Assembly: GCF_001889405.1 (NCBI RefSeq)
Contig: NZ_CP017921.1
Coordinates: forward strand, 572,057-636,056
Direction: 5' to 3'
Origin: Methanohalophilus halophilus
GTDB lineage: Archaea > Halobacteriota > Methanosarcinia > Methanosarcinales > Methanosarcinaceae
Length of the DNA stretch: 64,000 bases
Positions 33,185-41,764 of this stretch are shown here, in pieces. Positions within the stretch are counted from its first letter, which is position 1. Each line of letters starts with the position of its first letter. Both the position numbers and the translations under genes were made by a program. The notes beneath the pieces are model-generated. The model was not told the DNA's origin, searched no databases, and saw only the letters and a list, made by a program, of their open reading frames with translations.

Positions 33185-34585
33185 ATGGTTTCAAATAACA
33201 GCATATTGAAACAATTTATTGAAATTGAAAGTAACTCAAATCTATGGAATTATGAGATCAATGGCATTCATCTATGGCCTCTTATTAGAACAAATACTCT
33301 TACATATGCTAACAATAAGACTAAAGGTTATTGCACGGCTCACGCAGGTACCAATAAAACTAATTTTTTGAAACCTCGTTTCCTAATCAATTCATTGAAA
33401 ACCCAGCTCTTTTTTATTGCAAACAAAGCAGATTATGACTCCCTGTTCATCACTACCAAAAGGTATCTTTCAGAATCCGGCAGGTATAATGATTATTTTT
33501 TTGGACCATATTTTTCCCTCTTTTCAAAACCACTTATTTTTGAAAGCAGTTTTCAGGGCCAGACCAGACAACCATGGGAAAAGGAAGAAAAATATCTATT
33601 TGACTTTGTTGTGCTTTCCTCTGCAGTAAAAGCTATGATAAAATTACAACTTAAGCAGAGTAAATACAAAAAGGAAATAGCAGAATTCACGTCTCTGGTA
33701 TGCCAATCATTTTCAATTCCGGATTATTACCTAAAGTTATATAAACTACTGAATCGAAGATTCCACAGCACAAAATACATAAAATCCTACACTAACAAAA
33801 TTAGCGATCGGCTCGATGGAAAGATTGCTTTCATACATTGTGCGTCCAATCATCCAACACATGGAGAAATAATCAAAAGTTTAAAAGAAAATGGAATTAC
33901 TACAGTCGAATTACAACATGGTTATGTTGGTACAGAACACCCTGCCTATAATAATCCAGCAGGAGATGCACAGTTAATTGCTAAAGAGTATTTACCCGAT
34001 TATTTTCTTACTTTTGGTAAATACTGGAACGAACAAATCCAGACACCAAGCAAAGTCGTAACTGTTGGAAATCCTTCCTTTAATAGTTCCAGAGATTATT
34101 ATGAGAAGAATTGTACTGTTGATCCCAATTCTATTCTAATAATATCCCAGGGCACGGCCACCCCTCGAATGGTCAAAATTGCTACATATCTTTCAGAAGT
34201 GTTTCCAGAAAGAACAATTATTTTCAAACTCCATCCCGGAGAAGTGCCCTTTAGAGAACGGTATGAGCAACTTGATCAATTTGAAAATATAGTTATAAAG
34301 ACCTATGATTATATACATGAACTCATAGCATCAACCAAAATAATCGTGGGATATTATTCTACAACACTCTTTGAAGCTATGGCATACAGCAATAAAAGAA
34401 TCTTTGTCTTACAAAATGATTTAATCCCGGATTCAATAGGATACAAATTTTCTGCATGCGATGAACTGAGAGATGCAATTTTGAACCCTAAATTAGGGTA
34501 TTCTACAGCAGACTCCTCGTATTTCTGGGAGCCAGACTGGGAATCCAGGATAGCGGAGTTTTTAGGCGGATTGTCGCAGAAGTGA
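33185..34585 (+). CDS. GT-B-fold surface polysaccharide transferase-like protein
   Basis: A 466-residue soluble protein. The C-terminal 270 residues look like a GT-B transferase of the capsule/CDP-glycerol/sialyltransferase kind: FIHCASNHPTHGE, TVELQHGYVG, YFLTFGKYW, VGNPSF, IIFKLHPGE (K-x-H-P) and GYYSTTLFEAMAY (S-T-x-x-x-E-A). The K-L-H-P and S-T-T-L-F-E-A motifs are those that bind the CMP/CDP donor in such enzymes. Given the CMP-sugar synthetase 3.4 kb away, a nonulosonic-acid transferase is a reasonable but unproven guess. The N-terminal part (about 1-190) is unrecognised. Confidence 0.6.
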   Translation: MVSNNSILKQFIEIESNSNLWNYEINGIHLWPLIRTNTLTYANNKTKGYCTAHAGTNKTNFLKPRFLINSLKTQLFFIANKADYDSLFITTKRYLSESGRYNDYFFGPYFSLFSKPLIFESSFQGQTRQPWEKEEKYLFDFVVLSSAVKAMIKLQLKQSKYKKEIAEFTSLVCQSFSIPDYYLKLYKLLNRRFHSTKYIKSYTNKISDRLDGKIAFIHCASNHPTHGEIIKSLKENGITTVELQHGYVGTEHPAYNNPAGDAQLIAKEYLPDYFLTFGKYWNEQIQTPSKVVTVGNPSFNSSRDYYEKNCTVDPNSILIISQGTATPRMVKIATYLSEVFPERTIIFKLHPGEVPFRERYEQLDQFENIVIKTYDYIHELIASTKIIVGYYSTTLFEAMAYSNKRIFVLQNDLIPDSIGYKFSACDELRDAILNPKLGYSTADSSYFWEPDWESRIAEFLGGLSQK

Positions 34586-34593
34586 AAGTCGAT

Positions 34594-36042
34594 TTATCTG
34601 TGATGCATAAGGGACTTAAAAAATAAGATTTCTTCTTCCCGAAATGTTTTTAATGCATACATAAGTGCAAAATATATGGCAGCACAAAATGCAATAATCA
34701 TTAATATATTGTGCAATCCTGTTGGTTCATAGATAATTATTGGTATGGCCATCACAGAAGAGGAAAATAGACTCTTTAATATTGGTTGCAGGCTCATATC
34801 AAAGGGAAGCATTTTGTTGGAATAAATAAAAGTTATTAGGAAACTGAAACCAAATGCCAACAGGGTTGTAAAAGCTGCCCCTATGATACCAACATAAGGA
34901 ACAAGAAGGAAATTCAATACAAGGTTTAATATTGCAGCAATTGTCCAGATCTTGCCGCCGATATGTGTTTGTTTTTCAAGAATTATAATCTGTCCTGTTA
35001 TGGCACGCCCCCCAAATAAAAGCATACTTGCACATATAAAAGGTGTTATGAAATATCCTTTCTCTGCAATTTCCGGTGTTGAAAGTATTGTTAACAGAGG
35101 TTTGGACAATAGCGATAAGCCAAATGTTGCAGGGATTGCAACTACCATGAAGTATTTGAAAGAATAACCAAGTATATTTTTGACATTTACAATTTGTTTT
35201 TTATCATAATTTTCTGAAAGAATGGAAGGTAACAGGAATGTGAGAGGTGAGACAAACATTCTCACCATCCCCCCAAGTGCGTAACCTGGAGAATAATAAC
35301 CAACAGAGGATGCACCAAGTAAAATACCAATAACATAACGGTCACTGGAGTTTACCACCCAGCTGGACAGATTGTTAGGGACAGTGGGAATTCCAAAATA
35401 GAGATATTCTTTCATATTATGGAAATGGGGTACTGCAAATCCCACATCATTATAAATCAGGATTGTTAAAATTAGAAATAATATAATATCAATAAGAAGT
35501 AAACCATATACTGCACCAGTGATCCCATATCCACTGAATACAAAATAACCAACTATAAGAATCACCAATACGGTCTTGGCCAGCATTATGGTCGAATATT
35601 TTTTTATGTACTGTTTTGCTCGAAGATAATTTATGAAAAAGAGTATCAAACATTCAAAGAAAACAATAACTACCAATATCTGTGCAACCAGCAAGTTTCC
35701 TTCAAATAATATATTCGCAATTTTTTCAGAAAAGAGATATAACATGATTGAAGAGAATATAGTTGATGAGATTACAATACTAAATATAGAATAAAATGTT
35801 TCCTGCAAATCATTCTTATTTTCAATGGCAGGAATATAACGTACCATGGTAAAGGGAAGACCAAAAAGTGCAATTTGGGGAACGATACCAATGGTTACCA
35901 TTATTTGGGCCCATATACCATAATTCTCAATGGAAAGGTTTTTTGTCAGGATTGGTAGCAGAATTAATCCTTGTAAACCTACAACTAATTGGGTTAAGCC
36001 GACAAGTCCTACTCTACGGACAAAAAGATGGTATTGGGTCAT
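34594..36042 (-). CDS. oligosaccharide flippase (Wzx/RfbX type)
   Basis: A 482-residue membrane protein of the MOP superfamily with 12-14 hydrophobic spans starting RRVGLVGLTQLVVGLQGLI. Features include the YGIWAQIMV loop and a repeated two-bundle architecture. It would move lipid-linked oligosaccharide to the outer face. It is the only minus-strand gene at this place, convergent with the GT-B gene (8-bp gap) and divergent from the CBS-cupin gene. Confidence 0.9.
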   Translation of the reverse strand: MTQYHLFVRRVGLVGLTQLVVGLQGLILLPILTKNLSIENYGIWAQIMVTIGIVPQIALFGLPFTMVRYIPAIENKNDLQETFYSIFSIVISSTIFSSIMLYLFSEKIANILFEGNLLVAQILVVIVFFECLILFFINYLRAKQYIKKYSTIMLAKTVLVILIVGYFVFSGYGITGAVYGLLLIDIILFLILTILIYNDVGFAVPHFHNMKEYLYFGIPTVPNNLSSWVVNSSDRYVIGILLGASSVGYYSPGYALGGMVRMFVSPLTFLLPSILSENYDKKQIVNVKNILGYSFKYFMVVAIPATFGLSLLSKPLLTILSTPEIAEKGYFITPFICASMLLFGGRAITGQIIILEKQTHIGGKIWTIAAILNLVLNFLLVPYVGIIGAAFTTLLAFGFSFLITFIYSNKMLPFDMSLQPILKSLFSSSVMAIPIIIYEPTGLHNILMIIAFCAAIYFALMYALKTFREEEILFFKSLMHHR

Positions 36043-36237
36043 GTAAACTAACTATAGTAATTACTGTTTATATAAAAGTTTGATTGAAGCTTAACCCATC
36101 AAATTTGATCTTAACCACTTCATTATACTTTTATAGAGGCATCTTGAGAACTTCTAAACTTACCTAATGGTTTATATAATGCATCGAACTATATTCTTTT
36201 GCACTATAATATGTATCAAAATGGAAAGGGGAACCTC

Positions 36238-36990
36238 ATGAAATTATATCCTTATGTGATATATCCAACACAAAAAATAAAGTTTGCTTTAGAAAAAATA
36301 GATAAGAACAAGCAAGGATTTTTAATTGTAATTGACAATTCAAAAAAAGTGATTGGAACTCTTAGTGATGGCGATATTAGAAGAGGGTTTCTAAAAGGAA
36401 CAAAAATAGATGATTATGTAGATTCTGTGAAATTTTCTGATTTTGAATATATATACATTACTTCTTCTTTCAAAGAAATAACACAAAAATTTAAATCCGG
36501 AAAAATTACTTTTTTACCAATATTGGACTCTTCTTATAAACTTATCAATATTATAACAAAAAAACAATTTCACTTGTTACTTATGGAAGATATGATATAT
36601 GATTTAAACTCAGACTTCTTTTCTCTGGATGTAACTAAATTGGACCATGAGATATACAATCGTCCATGGGGATATTATAAAACAACTTTTTTAAACGAAC
36701 AAACAAGAGCAAAAATAATAAAGGTTCTGCCAAAAGGTGAATTAAGCCTCCAGGAACATAAAAAAAGAGAAGAACACTGGGTCATCATTAAAGGTTGTGG
36801 AGAGGTAATAATAGGTGATTCTGTAAAAAATGTATATCCCGGTGATTATGTTTTTGTTCCAAAAGGGTGCAAGCATAAAATTTCAAATAAGTTATCAGAT
36901 GACACTTTACTGGTTTCAGAAGTACAACTCGGAGATTATTTTGGAGAGGATGATATTATAAGGTACAAAGATATATACGGTAGAATATGA
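36238..36990 (+). CDS. CBS-domain pair fused to mannose-6-phosphate isomerase-like cupin
   Basis: A 250-residue protein from the ATG at 36238, after a GGAAAGGGG ribosome binding site; a TTG start at 36199 is less likely. Residues 1-115 are two CBS-type repeats (GFLIVIDNSKKVIGTLSDGDIRR; FLPILDSSYKLINIITKKQ). Residues about 140-245 are a type II mannose-6-phosphate isomerase cupin: RPWGYYKT, the EHWVIIKGCGEV metal-site motif and VFVPKGCKHKI. The same domains occur in bifunctional nonulosonic-acid or mannose enzymes, usually with a nucleotidyltransferase domain, which is missing here. It precedes the NeuB-like gene, suggesting a regulatory or isomerase role in CMP-sugar synthesis. Confidence 0.8.
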   Translation: MKLYPYVIYPTQKIKFALEKIDKNKQGFLIVIDNSKKVIGTLSDGDIRRGFLKGTKIDDYVDSVKFSDFEYIYITSSFKEITQKFKSGKITFLPILDSSYKLINIITKKQFHLLLMEDMIYDLNSDFFSLDVTKLDHEIYNRPWGYYKTTFLNEQTRAKIIKVLPKGELSLQEHKKREEHWVIIKGCGEVIIGDSVKNVYPGDYVFVPKGCKHKISNKLSDDTLLVSEVQLGDYFGEDDIIRYKDIYGRI

Positions 36991-37057
36991 TATTAAATAC
37001 TTCATACCCCGCTTATTTGATGGAACTTAAACTAAATTAACTCAAAGGATGATTAAT

Positions 37058-37945
37058 ATGAATGATTTACTTGGCCAAACCCCAACAGTGATAGCCGAAA
37101 TTGGTTGTAACCACAAGGGTGAAATGGATATCGCCCACGAGATGATCAAAGTATGTGCCCAATTTTGCAAGACAGACGTGGTGAAATTTCAAAAACGTAA
37201 TCCTAAAGAACTGCTTTCCCCTGAAGAATACAATGCACCACATCCTGTTCCAGCAAACTCTTATGGAAAAACTTATGGTGAACACAGAGAGTATTTGGAA
37301 TTTGATTTAGACCAACATCGACAATTGAAAAAATGGTGTGAAGAATGGGATGTTGTTTATTCCACTTCTGTATGGGACTTGACTTCTGCAAAAGAAATTA
37401 CCTCTCTTAATCCAGAATTGATCAAAATACCGTCCGCATGTAACCTAGAATTTAATATGCTCGACTACCTTTGCAAGAATTATAATGGCGACATCCATGT
37501 TTCTTTAGGTATGACTTCACAGGAAGAAGAAGAGAAAATTGTCAAATTTTTTGAAGAAAGAAATCGTGCAAATGATTTGGTAATTTATAACTGCACATCT
37601 GGATATCCTGTTCCTTTTGAAGATATTTGTTTGAAAGAAATACTTAGAATAAGAGATAGGTTTGAAAACCGAGTTAAAGGTATTGGTTTTTCGGGCCATC
37701 ATTTAGGAATTGCTGCTGACATTGCAGCTCTGGCATACGGAGCACAGTACTTTGAAAGGCATTTTACGTTGGACCGAACCTGGAAAGGAACAGACCACGC
37801 TGCAAGCTTGGAACCGGATGGCATGCGAAAACTTGTCCGGGATTTAAAAAATGTATCAGAAGCATTAACCTATAAGGAAAAAGAAATTCTCGATATTGAA
37901 GAAGTACAGAGGAAAAAACTCAAGAGGTTTTCTTGTGCTGAATGA
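37058..37945 (+). CDS. neuB: N-acetylneuraminate synthase-like enzyme (NeuB family)
   Basis: A 295-residue TIM-barrel synthase that condenses phosphoenolpyruvate with an N-acyl-hexosamine or hexose to make a nine-carbon sugar acid. Motifs: VIAEIGCNHKG, VVKFQKRNP, KIPSACN and the diagnostic GFSGHHLGI and FERHFTLDRTWKGTDHAASLEP. The protein stops about 50-60 residues short of typical NeuB because the C-terminal antifreeze-like SAF domain is absent, so it resembles KDN-9-phosphate or short NeuB forms. ATG at 37058 has AAGGA eight bases upstream. Its stop overlaps the start of the CMP-sugar synthetase gene. Confidence 0.88.
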   Translation: MNDLLGQTPTVIAEIGCNHKGEMDIAHEMIKVCAQFCKTDVVKFQKRNPKELLSPEEYNAPHPVPANSYGKTYGEHREYLEFDLDQHRQLKKWCEEWDVVYSTSVWDLTSAKEITSLNPELIKIPSACNLEFNMLDYLCKNYNGDIHVSLGMTSQEEEEKIVKFFEERNRANDLVIYNCTSGYPVPFEDICLKEILRIRDRFENRVKGIGFSGHHLGIAADIAALAYGAQYFERHFTLDRTWKGTDHAASLEPDGMRKLVRDLKNVSEALTYKEKEILDIEEVQRKKLKRFSCAE

Positions 37946-39092
37946 ATATGTAGCACTTATTCCTGCTAGAGGGGGAAGTAAAAGTATTCCTCTCAAAAAT
38001 ATCAAGGAAATTGCAGGTAAACCCCTTATTCAGTGGACCATTGAGGCAGCAGCCAATTGTAGCAAAATCAATGAAGTTTATCTATCAACAGATTCTGAAG
38101 AAATATTTTCTATTGGTCAATCACTAAATTGCAACAAATTGGATGTAATAAACAGAGATCCTGAAAACGCAACAGATACAGCAAGCACTGAATCTGTTAT
38201 GCTTGAATTTGCAGACAAACATAAATTTGAAAATATTGTCCTTATACAGCCTACTTCTCCTTTACTTACAGCAATAGACCTCGAAAAAGCAATTGAAATC
38301 TATGAAGAAAAAAACGCGGATTCACTACTTTCAGTCGTTGAACAAAAACGGTTTATTTGGGAAGTAGAAAAAAATGAATTTGTGTGTCCTGTTAATTATA
38401 ACCCACAATCTAGGCCTCGAAGACAGGAAATGGAAGGATGTCTTGTTGAAAACGGCGCATTTTACATAACAAAAAAAGAATTACTTATTGAAACAGGCTG
38501 TCGATTATCGGGTAACATTGCCTATTACAAAATGTCTGATGAATCATATTATGAAATTGATGAGCCTGAAGACTGGATTATAGTTGAAAAATTGCTTCAA
38601 CAAAAAAACAAAACACAATCCCCAATAGACAGGGATATAAAACTCTTTTTAACTGATGTTGATGGTGTATTAACAGATGCAGGCATGTATTATAGTGAAA
38701 AAGGGGATGAACTTAAAAAATTTAATACTCATGATGGAAAAGGAATGGAACTACTCAGGAAGGCTGGAATTAAAACAGGAATCATAACCAGTGAAAATAC
38801 CGAGATCGTGACAAACAGAGCTAAAAAACTTAAAGTTGACTATTTGTACCAGGGAGTAAAGGATAAGTTAAAAGTTGCCAAAGAAATTTGCCAGCTGGAA
38901 GGAATTACATTGTATGAAGTCGCATATATTGGTGACGATGTAAACGATATTGAATTGATTAGAAATGTTGGCAAGGCTGCGTGTCCTTCAAATGCTTTAA
39001 AAGAAATAAAATCACTTAAACATATAATTAAACTTAATACTTCAGGAGGAAATGGAGCCGTAAGAGAGTTTTCAACATTGATATTGGAATAA
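37935..39092 (+). CDS. neuA: CMP-nonulosonate cytidylyltransferase fused to KdsC-type HAD phosphatase
   Basis: A 385-residue bifunctional protein. Residues 1-225 are an acylneuraminate cytidylyltransferase: ALIPARGGSKSIPLKN, STDSEEI, LIQPTSPLLTA and EIDEPEDW. Residues 235-385 are a HAD phosphatase of the KdsC class: LFLTDVDGVLTDAG (D241 and D243 catalytic), ITSENTEIV and GDDVNDIELI. The GTG at 37935 is preferred (overlap of 11 bp with neuB, AAGAGG upstream). The same fusion occurs in vertebrate CMP-sialate synthetase and in some bacterial KDN pathways, where the phosphatase removes the 9-phosphate. With the short NeuB it points to a phosphorylated-intermediate pathway. Confidence 0.9.
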   Translation: MLNEYVALIPARGGSKSIPLKNIKEIAGKPLIQWTIEAAANCSKINEVYLSTDSEEIFSIGQSLNCNKLDVINRDPENATDTASTESVMLEFADKHKFENIVLIQPTSPLLTAIDLEKAIEIYEEKNADSLLSVVEQKRFIWEVEKNEFVCPVNYNPQSRPRRQEMEGCLVENGAFYITKKELLIETGCRLSGNIAYYKMSDESYYEIDEPEDWIIVEKLLQQKNKTQSPIDRDIKLFLTDVDGVLTDAGMYYSEKGDELKKFNTHDGKGMELLRKAGIKTGIITSENTEIVTNRAKKLKVDYLYQGVKDKLKVAKEICQLEGITLYEVAYIGDDVNDIELIRNVGKAACPSNALKEIKSLKHIIKLNTSGGNGAVREFSTLILE

Positions 39093-39161
39093 AAAATATT
39101 ATGAGAGTGTAATTTATTTTTAATAGTAAAAATGATTTAAACTTTAACTCGATATATCTTA

Positions 39162-41195
39162 TCAGTCAACTTGATTTTTTAAGAGATGCAGTATTTTATG
39201 CATATTGGATAAAGTAATATTATATAAATCATCTTGTTTCTTTTTAATTCTTTGTATAGTATTATTGAATTTGTAATTATCACCATACAAACACATAAAC
39301 TTATTAAATATAGCATCCGATAAATATTCAGGTTCTTCAGTAATATCAATATAAAAATCTAGTGAATCAATATCTTCTAAGAACCATTTCATTTTGTCAT
39401 GGCTTCCTAAAGTAATAATTCCACAATTCAAACCAAAAGGAATCATTTGAGCATGTCCTCTCATTCCAATGACAACATCCATTTGTTTATAAAACTCTAT
39501 AGCTTTATCAGGGAATTCTCCAGATAAATCCACATTTACATATGGTACAGAAGCATTATCAAGTGATAAAGAAAAAGTGGCATCTTTTTTAATATGATTT
39601 ACTAAATATATATTATAACCGAGGTCATCTAGACGTTTTGCAGCACTTGCAATTTGACTTAAAATTAAATAAATGTTTTTGCCAAATCTTTTGTCATACC
39701 TATCAAACGCTACATTAAAAGCAATGTTTTTAGTTCTTTTTTTTTCAGGAAGTGAATATAATTTACTAATCAAAGTTGTAGGACAGGGCTGAAATACAAT
39801 TTTCTCCTCAAATTGAGTTCCAACAAGTTCTATTATTTTTTTACGACTTCCAGAATTCCTTACCCCAAAGAAACTAGATTTTTTAACAAATTCCTTCAAA
39901 TTTTCTACAAATAAACTCTCTGGATGTTGTCCCTTGAAGTAATTATAGCCAACTGCGAAAAAAACAATGGGAATTTTTATTTGATTCAAGCTATCTTTAC
40001 CGCAAGCCCATTGCCAACCAGAAATATTATTTTTATTGGTATCTGGAAGAAATAATCCACCTCCCCCTATTACCAGCATTTCAGATTCATTTATTTGCAT
40101 AATTGAATTTGAATTTACAGTTTTTTTTACTGGAATTAAATTCCAACTCAAACTATTATTGCATTCATTGAAAATAGATCTTACACATTTAGATAAAATT
40201 GTATCTCCAATATTTCCTAAAGAATAAACTGAAACATGAGACAGAGGTATTTCTTTTCCTTTCCTAGATTCATTTAACTCATATTTTTTAAAACATAATT
40301 TTTTGTTAATGAAAGGAATAATTTTCTTCAAATTAGTAGGATTAGAGACTACATGGTTTAGTCCAAACTTGAAATAACTATGAATATACTGATTAGAATT
40401 TATCAAATACATCGATTTAGACAAAAATTTATATTTATACAATTGTATATTTTTTATTTCATTCTTTTTAGAAAGTGATTTTTTACCCAATACATAAAGG
40501 GAGTTATTCCTAAAACCGATATACTCCACATCGTAATACAAAGATACCAGATAATATAGACTTGAAATTGTAAAATAATGTATATGTGGTTTCCAGATGA
40601 ATTTATTCATATTGCCAGAGAAGTGTATATCTAAAGATGGACATTCTATCAATAAGGTGCCTTTGTTATCTAATAATTCATAAATATTTAGCAAAAAATT
40701 ATGAGGATCTTGTATATGCTCAAGTACATGAAAACTAATGACTCCATCCCATTTATTGCTAGATTTGAAATTTTCTAAAAAATCATGGTATTGTTCAAAT
40801 CCATATTGATCTTTCGAAAAAGAGCAATATTCAAAATCAGGCTCTAACCCCATAGTATTTTTCCCATAAATTTTTAGTAAATGAACAAATGAGCCTATTG
40901 AACTTCCCACTTCCAAAATATTCTCCATTTCTTTAAAGAAAGACTTATAAAAAATGAACCTATCTATAGCTGATTCATCTAATTGTTTGATTTTAGCATC
41001 ATTCGGAATGATGGAGCCTCTAGCTTCCTGACTGAATTTCCCATTTGAATAGATATCTGTGTATTGTTTTGCAGATTGAAATAAATGCCCACAATACTTA
41101 CATTTTATTAAATTTATGTAACTGCCGTCTCTTGATTTTTTTTGTAACGGTGTTACATGAGAACTGTTACATATAATACAAGTCAATTTTTGCAT
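39162..41195 (-). CDS. SAM methyltransferase fused to polysaccharide pyruvyl transferase
   Basis: A 677-residue two-domain protein. Residues 1-240: an N-terminal zinc-binding piece (CIICN and CKYCG) and a class I methyltransferase with NILEVGSSIGSF (93-103), then GVISFHVLEHIQDPHN, as in sugar C-methyltransferases. Residues about 318-615: polysaccharide pyruvyl transferase, with GNIGDTILSK, MLVIGGGGLFLPD, VGYNYFKG, FGVRNSGSRK and VIGMRGHAQMIPFG. Pyruvyl transferases add a ketal from phosphoenolpyruvate to glycans; the methyltransferase probably decorates the same sugar. An unusual fusion. AT-rich, single gene, divergent from the downstream GT4 gene. Confidence 0.85.
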   Translation of the reverse strand: MQKLTCIICNSSHVTPLQKKSRDGSYINLIKCKYCGHLFQSAKQYTDIYSNGKFSQEARGSIIPNDAKIKQLDESAIDRFIFYKSFFKEMENILEVGSSIGSFVHLLKIYGKNTMGLEPDFEYCSFSKDQYGFEQYHDFLENFKSSNKWDGVISFHVLEHIQDPHNFLLNIYELLDNKGTLLIECPSLDIHFSGNMNKFIWKPHIHYFTISSLYYLVSLYYDVEYIGFRNNSLYVLGKKSLSKKNEIKNIQLYKYKFLSKSMYLINSNQYIHSYFKFGLNHVVSNPTNLKKIIPFINKKLCFKKYELNESRKGKEIPLSHVSVYSLGNIGDTILSKCVRSIFNECNNSLSWNLIPVKKTVNSNSIMQINESEMLVIGGGGLFLPDTNKNNISGWQWACGKDSLNQIKIPIVFFAVGYNYFKGQHPESLFVENLKEFVKKSSFFGVRNSGSRKKIIELVGTQFEEKIVFQPCPTTLISKLYSLPEKKRTKNIAFNVAFDRYDKRFGKNIYLILSQIASAAKRLDDLGYNIYLVNHIKKDATFSLSLDNASVPYVNVDLSGEFPDKAIEFYKQMDVVIGMRGHAQMIPFGLNCGIITLGSHDKMKWFLEDIDSLDFYIDITEEPEYLSDAIFNKFMCLYGDNYKFNNTIQRIKKKQDDLYNITLSNMHKILHLLKNQVD

Positions 41196-41369
41196 GAGAC
41201 CCTCTATAATTTGAACTTTTTTATAATAGTCACTTTTTTACATAATATGTAAATATATCATAACTAATATTTAAATAATAGTACATAAGATTAGTATATT
41301 ATACATATATGCTTGCCTAATTGATTGTAGAGTAATAAACTCCCCGGGTATATAAAAGTTAAGGTGACT

Positions 41370-41620
41370 TTGGCTCTGTAGAAACCCTTTACTCTAACCT
41401 ATACTAATACATTATCATTTTTTTATAAGAAGAGGGGGCTCCATTGTGATTTTGGGTATAAAGAAGGAACTTAAAAAAATGTTTCCAGAAGGGACTATTT
41501 ATGAAAAAATTATTTGGACTAACCTATTCTTTTATTGTATATTCTGATTAAAACTAATAGGGACTCTGTAGAAACTCTCCTTTATTTCCATTCATTAATA
41601 CATTTATTACTTTTAAAACC
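41370..41620. repeat. direct repeat pair around a short frame, possible IS remnant
   Basis: GGCTCTGTAGAAAC (about 41371-41384) and GACTCTGTAGAAAC (about 41562-41575) each lead into a similar AT-rich stretch with CATT-ATACATT(A/T)AT. Between them is a 30-codon frame beginning ILGIKKELKKMFPEG. The unit of about 190 bp and the repeated ends suggest a scrap of a transposable element; family not recognised. The rest of this 569-bp gap shows nothing else. Confidence 0.35.
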
Positions 41621-41764
41621 CTATTTCAAATACCGATTGCCCCCCCTATTCAAATTCATTAGGAAAAATGCAATATCTGATAGTTTTTTGAAAAAGTTCA
41701 TCATGTAAAGGTCGACCAAATACTTAAAAACCTTTTATCTCATAGAACATCTATACATTCATCG

